In this document: one piece after another, positions 1 to 6,546 of the stretch
Numbering within the stretch: position 1 is the first letter of the stretch
Layout of the letters: every line of letters begins with the position of its first letter
NCBI GenBank assembly: GCA_964372275.1
Contig: CAYJRR010000136.1
Location: 1-11,910, forward strand
Direction: 5' to 3'
Source of the DNA: CAYJRR01 sp964372275 [NCBI: uncultured bacterium]
GTDB taxonomy: Bacteria > CAYJRR01
Length of the DNA stretch: 11,910 bases
Notes under the pieces: model-generated
Seen by the model: only the letters and a program-made list of their open reading frames with translations
Told to the model about the DNA's origin: nothing
Databases searched by the model: none
Program-made: the position numbers and the translations under genes

Positions 1-1
1 G

Positions 2-157
2 CCGTTTCGCCGCGCGAGGCCGAGCGACCGCGTCTTCGACCGGTTCCGACCTCGACCGCGCGCGCGAGCTTTCGACCCGCGCCGCCGGGGGCGAGAGGGC
101 TCGACGCCGGCGGCAGGCCCGACGCCGGCGGCCGGCCCGAGCCGGTTCGAATCCTGA
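2..157 (+). CDS. Probable C-terminal tail of an unidentified upstream gene
   Basis: Frame 2 is open from the window edge to a TGA at 155-157. That stop overlaps the recG ATG by one base (TGATG), the same overlap style seen at the following gene junctions. The roughly 51 residues visible are Arg/Pro-rich and end in TPAAGPTPAAGPSRFES; no domain is recognisable. GC at third codon positions is slightly better in this frame than in the other two, but the difference is small over so short a stretch. The recG frame is also open back to base 1, so the alternative is that this DNA encodes a longer recG N-terminus. No function is proposed. Confidence 0.35.
   Translation, partial: PFRRARPSDRVFDRFRPRPRARAFDPRRRGREGSTPAAGPTPAAGPSRFES
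103..138. repeat. Tandem 18-bp direct repeat, two copies
   Basis: Two adjacent 18-base copies (103-120 and 121-138) begin GACGCCGGCGGC and end GGCCC. They differ only at the thirteenth base (A versus C). The length is a multiple of three, so it is an in-frame six-codon duplication; in frame 2 it gives TPAAGP twice. The mismatch is synonymous in frame 2 (GCA/GCC) and also in frame 1 (AGG/CGG), so it does not decide which frame is coding. Confidence 0.7.
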
Positions 158-2496
158 TGGCCGAGCCGCCGATCCCGGCGCGGACGATGCGGCCGCACGG
201 CCGGCCGGTGGTCCGGCCGGGGGATCGGCCACAGCCGCTGGGGGTCGACGAGGAGGGGACGCCGGTGGCCGATCTGCTCGACGCGGGGGCGGTGCTTGCG
301 GGACCGGAGCCTGGTGCGCCCGCCGGCCGCTCGCCGCTCCCTTCCGATCCGGGGCCGGCGCGCCGACTCGACGACGTCCGGTCGGCGCTCAAGACCCTCT
401 CGCAATCGGTCACCGAGGCGCCGGGCGTCGGTCCGAAGACGGCGGAGCTCCTCGGCGAGCTCGGGGTCCGGACTCTGGAGGACGCGCTGTTCGACCTCCC
501 CCGCGGGTACCAAGACCGGAGCCGTCTCCGAAAGATTTCGGAGCTGGTCCCCGGCCGCCTCGACACCGTGCAGGGGACGATCCGTTCGCGCGGCACGATC
601 CGCCTCGGGATGCGGCAAGGCTTCGAGGTGATCGTCGAGGATCAAACCGGCGCGGTGCGTGCCAAATGGTTCCACGCCCACCGCGGGATGGAGAGCCGTT
701 TCGAGGAGGGGGCGCGGGTCGTCTTCGCCGGCCGCTTCGACCGACCGCGGGTCAAGAGCGGCGCCTCCGAGCTCCTCGAGGTGGTCCATCCGGAGATCGA
801 GGTGCTCGACGAGGAGGACGGACCGGAGAGCTTCGCCCGCATCACCCCGGTCTACGCCCTCACCGAGGGTCTGGGTCAGAAGACGCGGCGAAAGATCCAG
901 GAGGGGATCGTGGAGCGCTGGGCGTCGCTCGTCCCCCCCGCCGCGCCGTTCTGGGTCCGGCAGAAGCGCGACCTCGCGGCCCCCGCGGAGGCGCTGGCGG
1001 CGGCACACGTCCCGGCCGCCGGCGAAGAGGTGCAGTCCCTTTCCGAGGGACGCAGCCGCTGGCACCGCTCGCTCGCCTACGACGAGCTGTTCGCGCTGCA
1101 GGTCGGGCTGCTGCTGCGCAAGCGGCAAGGGGCACGCGACCGCGCGCCGCAGCTCAAGGTCCTCCACGGTCTGGTGGCCCGGCTGGCGGGGATGCTCCCG
1201 TATCCGCTCACCGACGCGCAGGAGCGGGTCCTGGCGGAGATCAAGCGCGACCTGCTCAGTCCGCGGCCGATGCACCGCCTGTTGCAGGGGGACGTCGGCT
1301 CGGGGAAGACGGTCGTCGCGCTGATGGTGGCGTTGATCGCGGTCGAAAACCGCACCCAGGTGGCGCTGATGGCGCCGACCGAGATCCTCGCCGAGCAGCA
1401 CTACCTCTTCGCGAAGGGGACGGTGGAGCGGCTGGGGGTCCGCTGCGCGCTGCTCACCGGCGGCCTCCCCAAGGGAACCCGCGAAGAGTCGATCCGGCGG
1501 ATCGCCGCCGGTGAGGTCGACCTGGTGCTCGGCACCCACAGCCTGATCCAGGAGGGGGTGCAGTTCCGAAACCTTTCGTTGGCCATCGTCGACGAGCAGC
1601 ACCGCTTCGGCGTGGTGCAGCGCGCGGCCCTGAAGCAGAAGGGGACGCAGCCGCACGTGCTGATCATGACGGCGACGCCGATCCCCCGCACCCTGGCCCT
1701 GACCGAGTTCGGCGATCTCGACCTCTCGGTGATCGACCGTCTCCCCCCCGATCGGCGCACGGTCGAGACCCGCGTCTGCGGGGAGGAGGAGCGGAGCATG
1801 GTCTACGCCCAGGTGCGCTCCGACGTCTCGACGGGTCGCCAGGCGTTCGTCGTCTATCCGACGATCGACGGCGACGAGGCGGCGACGGCGGCGGGGGTGG
1901 TCGAAGGCCAGAAGAAGCTGCAGCGGGACGTCTTCCCCGAATTCCGCGTCGGCCTGCTCCACGGGAGGATGACCCGCGAGGAGAAGGAAGGGACGATGAC
2001 CCGCTTCAAGGCGGGCGCGATCGACATCCTCGCCGCGACGACGGTGGTCGAGGTGGGGGTCGACGTGCAGAACGCGACGGTGATGGTGGTCGAGCACGCC
2101 GAGCGGTTCGGATTGGCGCCGCTGCATCAGCTCCGCGGGCGCGTCGGGCGAGGCGCCGCCAAGTCGCGCGCCTTCTTCATGGTCGCCCGCGAGGCGGCGG
2201 ACGAGGCACGGGAGCGGCTGGAGCTCCTGGAACGGACCTCGGACGGCTTCGAGGTGGCGCTGGCCGACCTCGACCGTCGCGGGGCGGGGGACGTCGCCGG
2301 AAGCCGGCAAAGCGGGATGCCGCCGTTCCGGCTCGCCGACCCGCAGCGCGACCTCGACCTGTTGGAGCTGGCGCGCGAGGACGCCGGCCAGATGCTGTCG
2401 ATCGATTCCAAGCTGCGCGAGCCGGAGCACCGCCTGGTGCACGAGGTGGTGAAGCACCGTTGGAAGGGGCGCCTGAACCTCTCGGACGTGGGCTAG
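157..2496 (+). CDS. recG: ATP-dependent DNA helicase RecG
   Basis: RecG is a superfamily 2 helicase that remodels stalled replication forks and branch-migrates Holliday junctions in the cytoplasm. The order of parts is typical. A helix-hairpin-helix-like stretch lies near residues 86-108 (APGVGPKTAELL), followed by the OB-fold wedge domain at about 130-220. The helicase core has Walker A GDVGSGKT (378-385), DEQH box (479-482), TATPIPRT (505-512) and QLRGRVGRG (658-666). The RecG-specific C-terminal segment includes GSRQSGMPPFRLAD (715-728). At 779 residues it is longer than the usual roughly 690-700; the excess is a Pro/Arg/Gly-rich N-terminal leader of about 80 residues without recognisable domain. 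The start is uncertain because no Shine-Dalgarno precedes ATG 157 and the frame is open to the window edge. ATG 157 is favoured by the TGATG overlap with the preceding frame. The stop overlaps the hom start by one base. Function is very secure; the start is not. Confidence 0.96.
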   Translation: MAEPPIPARTMRPHGRPVVRPGDRPQPLGVDEEGTPVADLLDAGAVLAGPEPGAPAGRSPLPSDPGPARRLDDVRSALKTLSQSVTEAPGVGPKTAELLGELGVRTLEDALFDLPRGYQDRSRLRKISELVPGRLDTVQGTIRSRGTIRLGMRQGFEVIVEDQTGAVRAKWFHAHRGMESRFEEGARVVFAGRFDRPRVKSGASELLEVVHPEIEVLDEEDGPESFARITPVYALTEGLGQKTRRKIQEGIVERWASLVPPAAPFWVRQKRDLAAPAEALAAAHVPAAGEEVQSLSEGRSRWHRSLAYDELFALQVGLLLRKRQGARDRAPQLKVLHGLVARLAGMLPYPLTDAQERVLAEIKRDLLSPRPMHRLLQGDVGSGKTVVALMVALIAVENRTQVALMAPTEILAEQHYLFAKGTVERLGVRCALLTGGLPKGTREESIRRIAAGEVDLVLGTHSLIQEGVQFRNLSLAIVDEQHRFGVVQRAALKQKGTQPHVLIMTATPIPRTLALTEFGDLDLSVIDRLPPDRRTVETRVCGEEERSMVYAQVRSDVSTGRQAFVVYPTIDGDEAATAAGVVEGQKKLQRDVFPEFRVGLLHGRMTREEKEGTMTRFKAGAIDILAATTVVEVGVDVQNATVMVVEHAERFGLAPLHQLRGRVGRGAAKSRAFFMVAREAADEARERLELLERTSDGFEVALADLDRRGAGDVAGSRQSGMPPFRLADPQRDLDLLELAREDAGQMLSIDSKLREPEHRLVHEVVKHRWKGRLNLSDVG

Positions 2497-3812
2497 TGCG
2501 CGAGACGATCGTGGTGGGGATGCTGGGGTGCGGCACCGTCGGCGGCGGCGTGATCCGCCTGCTCCAGGACAACGCGCCGGAGGTGCGTGAGCGTCTCGGC
2601 CGATCGCTGACGGTGAAGCGGATCGCGGTCAAGGACGCGGCCAAGCCGCGCGGGGTGAAGCTCCCGGCCGGGACGTTGACCGGAGACCCGGCCGCGGTCG
2701 TCTCCGATCCCGAGATCGACGTGGTGGTGGAGCTGATCGGCGGCCTGGAGCCGACCCGGCGCCTGGTGCTGCAGGCGATCGGCGCCGGCAAACACGTCGT
2801 CACCGCCAACAAGGCGCTGCTCGCCGCCCACGGACCGGAGCTGTACGCCGCCGCGAGGAAGAAGGGGGTGACGATCGCCTTCGAAGGGAGCGTGGGGGGC
2901 GGGATCCCGGTGATCCGCGCCATCCGCGAGAGCCTCACCGCGAACCGTTTCCGGCGGATCTTCGGGATCGTGAACGGGACGTCGAACTACATCCTCACCG
3001 AGATGACCGAGCGCGGGGCGTCGTTCGCCGCCACCCTCCAGGGGGCCCAGGCGCTGGGGTACGCCGAGGCCGATCCGTCGCTCGACGTCGGCGGCGGGGA
3101 CGCCGCGCACAAGATGGCCGTCCTGGCCGCCTGCGCCTGGGACGTGGCGGTTGATCCGGCGAGGATCCCGACCGAGGGGATCGCCGAGCTCGAGCCGGTC
3201 GATGTCGAGAACGCGCGGGCGCTCGGCTTCACCATCAAGTCGCTGGGGATCGCGTCGATCGTCGACGGAGGTCTCCACCTGCGGGTGCAGCCGACCTTCG
3301 TTCCCGTCGGTCACGTGCTCGCGGGGGTGCGCGGTCCCTTCAACGCGATCTACATCTCCGGCGAACCGGTCGGGCCGCTGCTCCTCTACGGACGCGGCGC
3401 CGGCGCCGGTCCGACCGCCTCGGCGGTCGTCGGCGACCTGCTCGAAGTCGGCCGCGACCTGGTCTCCGGCGGCGTCGCCCGCGTTCCGCTGCCGTCGACC
3501 CACGGCGGCGTCCCGCTCGCCGATCCCCAGACGTTCGTGTCGTCCTTCTACCTGCGGGTGACCGCCTTCGACCGGCCGGGGGTGCTGGCGAAGGTGGCGG
3601 GGGCGCTCGGCGGCCAGGGGATCTCGATCGCCAACGTGTCGCAGAAGGAGCACGGAGCGGGGAAGGCCGTTCCGATCCTGGTGCTCACCAAGCCTTGCGA
3701 GGAGCGGGCGATCCGGGCCGCGGTGAAGGAGATCGACGCCCAACCGTCGGTCGCCGCCGCCAGGACCCGGGTGCTGCACGTCGAGACGTTCGACGACGAG
3801 GCGGCGGCGTGA
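2496..3812 (+). CDS. hom: Homoserine dehydrogenase with C-terminal ACT domain
   Basis: It catalyses NAD(P)H-dependent reduction of aspartate semialdehyde to homoserine, the branch point to threonine and methionine. From the GTG start the protein has 438 residues. The N-terminal Rossmann motif GCGTVGGG is at 11-18, the VTANKALLA segment at 102-110, and the catalytic-domain signature GYAEADPSLDV at 188-198. D202 and K206 (DAAHK) correspond to the catalytic Asp/Lys pair known from the family. An ACT domain (about 352-428, YLRVTAFDRPGVLAKVAGAL) implies allosteric control, classically by threonine. It is the monofunctional form with no aspartokinase domain. GTG 2496 was chosen because it shares its G with the recG TAG stop and places the Rossmann motif near the N-terminus; an in-frame ATG at 2460 would lie inside recG. 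No good Shine-Dalgarno is visible, so coupling to recG translation is likely. The TGA stop overlaps an in-frame GTG of thrC. Confidence 0.96.
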   Translation: MRETIVVGMLGCGTVGGGVIRLLQDNAPEVRERLGRSLTVKRIAVKDAAKPRGVKLPAGTLTGDPAAVVSDPEIDVVVELIGGLEPTRRLVLQAIGAGKHVVTANKALLAAHGPELYAAARKKGVTIAFEGSVGGGIPVIRAIRESLTANRFRRIFGIVNGTSNYILTEMTERGASFAATLQGAQALGYAEADPSLDVGGGDAAHKMAVLAACAWDVAVDPARIPTEGIAELEPVDVENARALGFTIKSLGIASIVDGGLHLRVQPTFVPVGHVLAGVRGPFNAIYISGEPVGPLLLYGRGAGAGPTASAVVGDLLEVGRDLVSGGVARVPLPSTHGGVPLADPQTFVSSFYLRVTAFDRPGVLAKVAGALGGQGISIANVSQKEHGAGKAVPILVLTKPCEERAIRAAVKEIDAQPSVAAARTRVLHVETFDDEAAA

Positions 3813-3844
3813 CGGCGTCGCCGGGAGGAGGGGGGGCGCGAACG

Positions 3845-4891
3845 ATGGCGTGGCGGGGGATCCAGGAGGAGTACCGCGACCACCTTCCGCTCCGGCATCC
3901 GGAACGCGCCGTGACGCTGCTCGAAGGGGGGACGCCGCTCGTTCCGGCCCCGGCGCTCGCCGCCCGCGTGGGAGGTCACGTATTCCTTAAGATCGAGGGG
4001 GCCAACCCCACGGGATCGTTCAAGGATCGTGGGATGTGTTACGCCTTGAGCCGCGCCGTCGAAGCGGGGGCGAAAGGGGTCGTCTGCGCGTCGACCGGGA
4101 ACACCTCGGCCTCGGCGGCGGCCTACGCGGCGCGGGCGAATCTCCACGCCTACGTCGTGGTACCGAAGGGGAAGATCGCGCTCGGAAAGCTCTTGCAGGC
4201 GATGGTGCACGGCGCGCGCGTGCTGCAGGTCCAGGGGAACTTCGACCAGGCGTTGGAGGTCGTACGTCAGGTCTCCGAACGGCTCGGCCACACGCTCGTC
4301 AACTCGCTCAATCCCGACCGCCTGGTCGGGCAGCGGACGGCGGCGTTCGAGATCTGCGACGCCTTGCGCCGTGCGCCGGACTACCACTTCCTCCCCGTCG
4401 GCAACGCTGGGAACATCACCGCCTACTGGCAGGGCTACGGCGTCTACCACGCGGCCGGACGGATCTCTGCGCGCCCGAAGATGATGGGCTGGCAGGCGGC
4501 CGGTGCCGCGCCGATCGTGGACGGCCGGCCGGTCGCCCGGCCGGAGACGATCGCCACCGCGATCCAGATCGGAAATCCGGCGCGCTGGAACGAGGCGACA
4601 AGCGCGCGTGACGAGAGCGGCGGCGCGATCGGAAAGGTGACCGACGAGGAGATCCGCGACGCCTACCTGTTCCTCGCGGCGAAGGTCGGGGTCTTCTGCG
4701 AGCCGGCCTCCGCCGCCGGCGTCGCCGGCATGTTGAAGATGGCGGCGGAGCGCCGGTTCCCCGACGACGCGATCCTCGTCGCGACCCTCACCGGGAACGG
4801 CCTCAAGGACCCCGACTTCGGTCTGAAGCACCTCCCCGGTCCGGTCACCGTCCCACCGGAGATCGACGCCGTGCTGAAGGCGCTGTCGTGA
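3845..4891 (+). CDS. thrC: Threonine synthase (PLP-dependent)
   Basis: It converts O-phosphohomoserine to threonine plus phosphate. The 348-residue protein is of the short, Thermus/Bacillus-like type in the fold-type II PLP family. The PLP-binding lysine is K60 in NPTGSFKDRGM. TGNTSAS (84-90) and PVGNAGN (184-190) are the substrate/phosphate-binding segments. The ETIATAIQIGNPARWNEA block and the FCEPASAAG and TLTGNGLKDP segments are classic threonine synthase features. ATG 3845 is preceded by a strong purine run (GGAGGAGGGGGG, 3824-3835), and MAWRGIQEEYRDHLP matches the family N-terminus. A GTG at 3809 that overlaps the hom stop (GTGA) is in frame and would add 12 residues, so translational coupling from there is possible. 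It lies directly after hom. The intervening enzyme, homoserine kinase, is absent from the window. The gene ends in a GTGA overlap with the next gene. Confidence 0.95.
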   Translation: MAWRGIQEEYRDHLPLRHPERAVTLLEGGTPLVPAPALAARVGGHVFLKIEGANPTGSFKDRGMCYALSRAVEAGAKGVVCASTGNTSASAAAYAARANLHAYVVVPKGKIALGKLLQAMVHGARVLQVQGNFDQALEVVRQVSERLGHTLVNSLNPDRLVGQRTAAFEICDALRRAPDYHFLPVGNAGNITAYWQGYGVYHAAGRISARPKMMGWQAAGAAPIVDGRPVARPETIATAIQIGNPARWNEATSARDESGGAIGKVTDEEIRDAYLFLAAKVGVFCEPASAAGVAGMLKMAAERRFPDDAILVATLTGNGLKDPDFGLKHLPGPVTVPPEIDAVLKALS

Positions 4892-5322
4892 GTGCGGTCC
4901 CGACGCGGCTGCGCGTGCTCTACGGGGACACCGACCAGATGGGGATCGTCTACTACGCCAACTACCTGCGGTGGTTCGAGGCGGGTCGCAACGAGCTGAT
5001 CCGCGCGCGGGGGATGACCTACCGACAGATCGAGGACCGCGGACTGATGCTGCCGGTCGTCGAGGCGGTCGCGCGTTACCATGCCAGCGCCTTCTACGAC
5101 GACGTGGTCGAGATCTCGACCCGGGTGGCGGAGGTCGGGCGGGCGCGGGTGCGATTCGAGTACGACGTCGTCGTGGCCGGCGACGCGCAGGCGCCGGCCG
5201 GAACCCGACGCGCCCCGAAGGAGCTCCTCGCCACCGGCTCGACCACCCACGCCTGCCTCGACCGGGAGAGCCGCAAGCCGGCGCGCATCCCCCGTGATAT
5301 CGCCGAGAGGCTTCGACCATGA
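4888..5322 (+). CDS. Acyl-CoA thioesterase, YbgC/4-hydroxybenzoyl-CoA thioesterase family
   Basis: This is a single hot-dog-fold domain of 144 residues expected to hydrolyse acyl-CoA thioesters; the substrate cannot be read from the sequence. The family signature is clear: YGDTDQMGIVYYANYLRWFE at 12-31, with D16 as the predicted catalytic aspartate. The C-terminal strand pattern ATGSTTHACLD (115-125) also fits. Residues about 98-111 (GDAQAPAGTRRAPK) form a short insertion between two strands that are usually joined by a tighter turn. The GTG start at 4888 overlaps the thrC stop as GTGA and has GAAGG at 4876-4880. The stop overlaps the next start as ATGA. In Proteobacteria ybgC sits with tol-pal, but no tol-pal gene is visible here, so a cell-envelope role is not supported by context. 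The family call is firm; the specific role is unknown. Confidence 0.9.
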   Translation: MSAVPTRLRVLYGDTDQMGIVYYANYLRWFEAGRNELIRARGMTYRQIEDRGLMLPVVEAVARYHASAFYDDVVEISTRVAEVGRARVRFEYDVVVAGDAQAPAGTRRAPKELLATGSTTHACLDRESRKPARIPRDIAERLRP

Positions 5323-6425
5323 TCGTGATCCTCAAGCCGGACGTCGCGCCGGACGGACCCGAGGTGCAGGAGCTGCTCGCCGTCGCGGCTCGCTACCCGA
5401 AGATCCACGCCAAGGTCCACACCTATCGCGGACAGACCCACACGCTCACCGAGGTCCACCTGCTGGGGGAGACGAAGGTGGTGCCGAGCGAGCCGTTCGC
5501 CGAACGGCCGTACGTCGCGCAGGTGGTCCGCGTCTCCGAGAAGTACCGCATCCTCGGCCGGCACCAGGGGCAGGTCGAAGCCCTGGGGTTCGACTACAAC
5601 GGCGTGCGCTTCGGGCAGGAGACGCTGCACGTCTTTCCCGGTCTGTGCGCCGTCGACACCCGCGAGAACGTGGAGCGCACCTTCCGGGCGATCGCCGAGG
5701 CCGGCCTGTCGACCGCGCGGATGGGGGCCTACAAGCCGCGGACCAGCCCCTACGACTTCCAGGGGCTGGGCTCGGAGTGCCTGCCGTGGGTCTTCGAGCT
5801 CGCGGGTCGGAACGGGATCCGCGTGGTGGCGATGGAGATCCTGCGCGAGCGGCACCTGGACGAGGTGCGCGAGGCGCTCCGCGCCTCGGGCGGCGCCACC
5901 GGCGTGATGCTGCAGATCGGAACCCGCAACGCGCAGAACTTCGAGCTGTTGAAGGCGGTGGGGCAGCAGCGGGAGTTGCCGGTGCTCTACAAGCGCGGGA
6001 TGGGGATCACCCTGGAGGAGGCGCTCAACGCTTGCGAGTACATCGCCAGCGAAGGGAACCGCCAGATCGTCTTCTGCCTGCGGGGCGTGAAGAGCCATCT
6101 GGGGGAGCCGCACCGCAACCTGATCGACTTCTCCCACGTGCCGGTGGTCAAGCGCCTGACGCGCCTCCCCGTCTGCGTCGACCCGTCGCACTCCGCGGGG
6201 CGGCGGACGAAGGCCGCCGACGGACTGACCGATGTGCACCACGCGACCGCGGAAGGGGTGATCCTCGGCGCCAACATGGTGCTCGTCGACTTCCACCCCG
6301 ACCCGGACCGGGCGCTCTGCGACGGGCCGCAGGCGCTCACGCTGGAGGAGCTGCCGGCGTACCTCGAGGACGTGCGCATCGTCCGCGAGGCCTACCTCCG
6401 CCGCACGGCGAGCCCTCCGCGGTAG
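5319..6425 (+). CDS. aroF: 3-deoxy-7-phosphoheptulonate (DAHP) synthase, type I-beta like, divergent
   Basis: It condenses phosphoenolpyruvate and erythrose 4-phosphate, the first step of the shikimate pathway. The 368-residue protein has an N-terminal ferredoxin-like regulatory region (about 1-70) and a TIM-barrel catalytic domain. Family features are the metal-ligand Cys (C110 in PGLCAVD), MGAYKPRTSPYDFQG (135-149), QIGTRNAQNF (199-208), KRG (225-227) and DPSHS (288-292, ligand H291). D335 in RALCDGPQAL is a further ligand. Two positions deviate from characterised enzymes. The LCERG motif reads FCLRG (L254 for Glu), and the metal-ligand Glu of the EVHP motif is Asp (VDFHP, D324). The substrate Arg and Lys residues are intact, so activity is plausible, perhaps in a distinct subfamily. 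ATG 5319 overlaps the previous stop (ATGA) and has GAGAGG at 5305-5310. No other aro gene is in the window. A related KDO8P-type aldolase is less likely given the KPRTSP and N-terminal domain. Confidence 0.9.
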   Translation: MIVILKPDVAPDGPEVQELLAVAARYPKIHAKVHTYRGQTHTLTEVHLLGETKVVPSEPFAERPYVAQVVRVSEKYRILGRHQGQVEALGFDYNGVRFGQETLHVFPGLCAVDTRENVERTFRAIAEAGLSTARMGAYKPRTSPYDFQGLGSECLPWVFELAGRNGIRVVAMEILRERHLDEVREALRASGGATGVMLQIGTRNAQNFELLKAVGQQRELPVLYKRGMGITLEEALNACEYIASEGNRQIVFCLRGVKSHLGEPHRNLIDFSHVPVVKRLTRLPVCVDPSHSAGRRTKAADGLTDVHHATAEGVILGANMVLVDFHPDPDRALCDGPQALTLEELPAYLEDVRIVREAYLRRTASPPR

Positions 6426-6528
6426 CGCCCCGCAGACCGAATCCCGTTCCCGGAGCGCCGTGTCGGCGGACGCGAAGGATCTGCGCCGGCTTTGCGCTTC
6501 CGCACGCAGATTGCGGGGAGTAAGGAGC

Positions 6529-6546
6529 CGTGCGGAGACCCGCACG
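6529..6546 (+). promoter_or_regulatory. Perfect hairpin over the histidine kinase translation start
   Basis: CGTGCGG (6529-6535) and CCGCACG (6540-6546) are perfect inverted repeats separated by the 4-base loop AGAC. In RNA this 7-bp GC-rich stem would bury the GGAG at 6534-6537 and the first base of the GTG at 6546. A second, stronger Shine-Dalgarno-like AAGGAG (6522-6527) lies just 5' of the stem. The hairpin could limit translation or bridge that upstream site to the GTG. Short GC stems also arise by chance in DNA this rich in GC. The remaining intergenic sequence (6426-6528) shows no convincing promoter or terminator. Confidence 0.4.

Noticed and set aside
201-220. Hairpin CCGGCCGG-N4-CCGGCCGG in recG that recurs at 4525-4544 in thrC
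   Set aside because: It looked like a dispersed repeat, but both copies encode GRPVxRP, and in thrC this fits the family's normal loop before PETIATAI. The shared codons explain the match.
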